From Gammaproteobacteria bacterium GWE2_37_16 (lineage in GTDB: Bacteria; Pseudomonadota; Gammaproteobacteria; UBA9339), in assembly GCA_001801285.1 (NCBI GenBank), contig MGXG01000075.1, forward strand, positions 1 through 6,828: 6,828 nt of DNA, given 5' to 3'. Positions 6,518 through 6,828 of the stretch are shown in pieces. Position 1 is the stretch's first letter. Each line of letters begins with the position of its first letter. The notes beneath the pieces were generated by a model, which had not been told where the DNA came from, did no database searches, and saw nothing but the letters and a program-made list of their open reading frames with translations. Made by a program: the position numbers and the translations under genes.

Positions 6518-6548
6518 AATATTTTACAGAATTTTTCGTCATTTTACA
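6518..6548 (-). promoter_or_regulatory. Paired TGTAAAAT boxes upstream of icmL
   Basis: Two identical TGTAAAAT octamers (6548-6541 and 6528-6521 on the minus strand) are direct repeats 20 bp apart. The second extends to TGTAAAATATT, as at icmG. They lie about 145-170 bp upstream of the icmL ATG in a stretch without genes. Confidence 0.3.
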
Positions 6549-6579
6549 CTATTAAAATTTAAAAAAATATCGTACAACA

Positions 6580-6640
6580 ACTCTGAAATTTAAAATTATT
6601 CAAAATTGTCGCACAGCGATTCGTCCATTTGAAATTCATT
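6580..6640 (+). repeat. Dispersed intergenic element, copy 4 (downstream of icmN)
   Basis: On the plus strand it has GAAATTTAAAATTATTCAAA, then GTCGC-ACA-GCGAT (6608-6620), TCGT and ATTTGAAATTCATT. The core is a 5-bp hairpin with one G-T pair, 23 nt past the icmN stop. In transcript sense it is followed by AATTTTG, a poor terminator tail. The hairpin's placement after its gene matches copy 1 after icmG. Confidence 0.4.
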
Positions 6641-6643
6641 AAG

Positions 6644-6828
6644 TTACTGCCTGGAAAACACCTGCAAACTAATCTCAATATAATCACGACTGCCGGAAAA
6701 AGATGAAGACAAATAAGGCAATATAGAGCCATCGGCATAAGCAGCTCGCATATCAGCATTTCTTTTCCCTAAGTAATTTGCCACCCGTTGCGCTTGTTCT
6801 TTCGCTAAACTTTTCACAACAATCTCAT
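6644..6828 (-). CDS. icmN: IcmN/DotK, C-terminal end of an OmpA-domain lipoprotein (partial, 5' end outside window)
   Basis: The frame is open from the window edge to a TAA at 6646-6644 and gives 60 residues. SLAKEQAQRVANYLGKR fits the helix of an OmpA-like peptidoglycan-binding domain (compare the usual 'LSxxRAxAVxxYL'), and the final RDYIEISLQVF fits its last strand. In Dot/Icm loci an OmpA-domain lipoprotein upstream of icmL is IcmN/DotK, thought to help anchor the apparatus to peptidoglycan and dispensable or only partly required in L. pneumophila. The usual Arg/Asp signature region of the OmpA domain is mostly outside the window or diverged. The family call rests on the short tail plus position, so it is less certain than its neighbours. 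Confidence 0.7.
   Translation of the reverse strand, partial: EIVVKSLAKEQAQRVANYLGKRNADMRAAYADGSILPYLSSSFSGSRDYIEISLQVFSRQ

Noticed and set aside
6559..6759. Minus-strand 66-codon frame overlapping the icmN end
   Set aside because: It overlaps the OmpA-like icmN tail in another frame, then runs into A+T-rich intergenic sequence. It has no recognisable protein features.
1..6828. A wholly new secretion or defence system
   Set aside because: All five complete genes fit known Dot/Icm components, and the partial one very probably does. There are no mobile-element, CRISPR or RNA genes visible.

Overview
The window is a minus-strand block of Dot/Icm type IVB secretion genes, in the order icmN/dotK (3' end only) - icmL/dotI - icmK/dotH - icmE/dotG - icmG/dotF - icmC/dotE. 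Transcription runs from high to low coordinates. The genes were recognised from protein architecture and gene order: an OmpA-like tail, a VirB8-like inner-membrane protein, a secreted DotH-type protein, a decapeptide-repeat plus VirB10/TrbI protein, a single-pass coiled-coil protein, and a small multi-spanning membrane protein. The A+T-rich DNA, this gene order and the family content point to a gammaproteobacterium of the order Legionellales. No icmM/dotJ is visible between icmN and icmL. From memory that resembles Coxiella-type loci more than Legionella pneumophila, so a Coxiellaceae-like or other intracellular Legionellales member is the best guess. Genus cannot be settled here.

Layout: 6644-6828 is the C-terminal tail of IcmN. 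6379-6643 is an A+T-rich 265-bp gap with no gene; it holds two repeat-like elements and a pair of TGTAAAAT boxes. icmL, icmK and icmE (6378 down to 1774) are packed tightly, 31 nt and 2 nt apart, and look like one transcription unit. 1627-1773 is a 147-bp gap with its own TGTAAAAT/GGTAAAAT pair, a TATAAT hexamer and a strong ribosome binding site before icmG. 763-837 is a short gap with a small hairpin and T-run after icmG. icmC follows, and 1-72 is non-coding up to the window edge, where icmD/dotP would be expected.

How the parts fit: DotH (IcmK), DotG (IcmE) and DotF (IcmG) belong to the core complex that spans the envelope. DotI (IcmL) is the VirB8-like inner-membrane component, DotK (IcmN) is an OmpA-domain lipoprotein of the outer-membrane/peptidoglycan layer, and DotE (IcmC) is a small polytopic inner-membrane protein. 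Together they make part of the channel that delivers effectors into a eukaryotic host cell.

The system itself is known. The less ordinary details are: a four-block cysteine-framed repeat array in IcmE with a recent 90-bp internal duplication; a tetranucleotide repeat written into the start of icmC, which has an odd 50-residue leader; a dispersed GCGATT-containing A+T-rich element in every larger intergenic gap; and matching paired boxes upstream of icmL and icmG.
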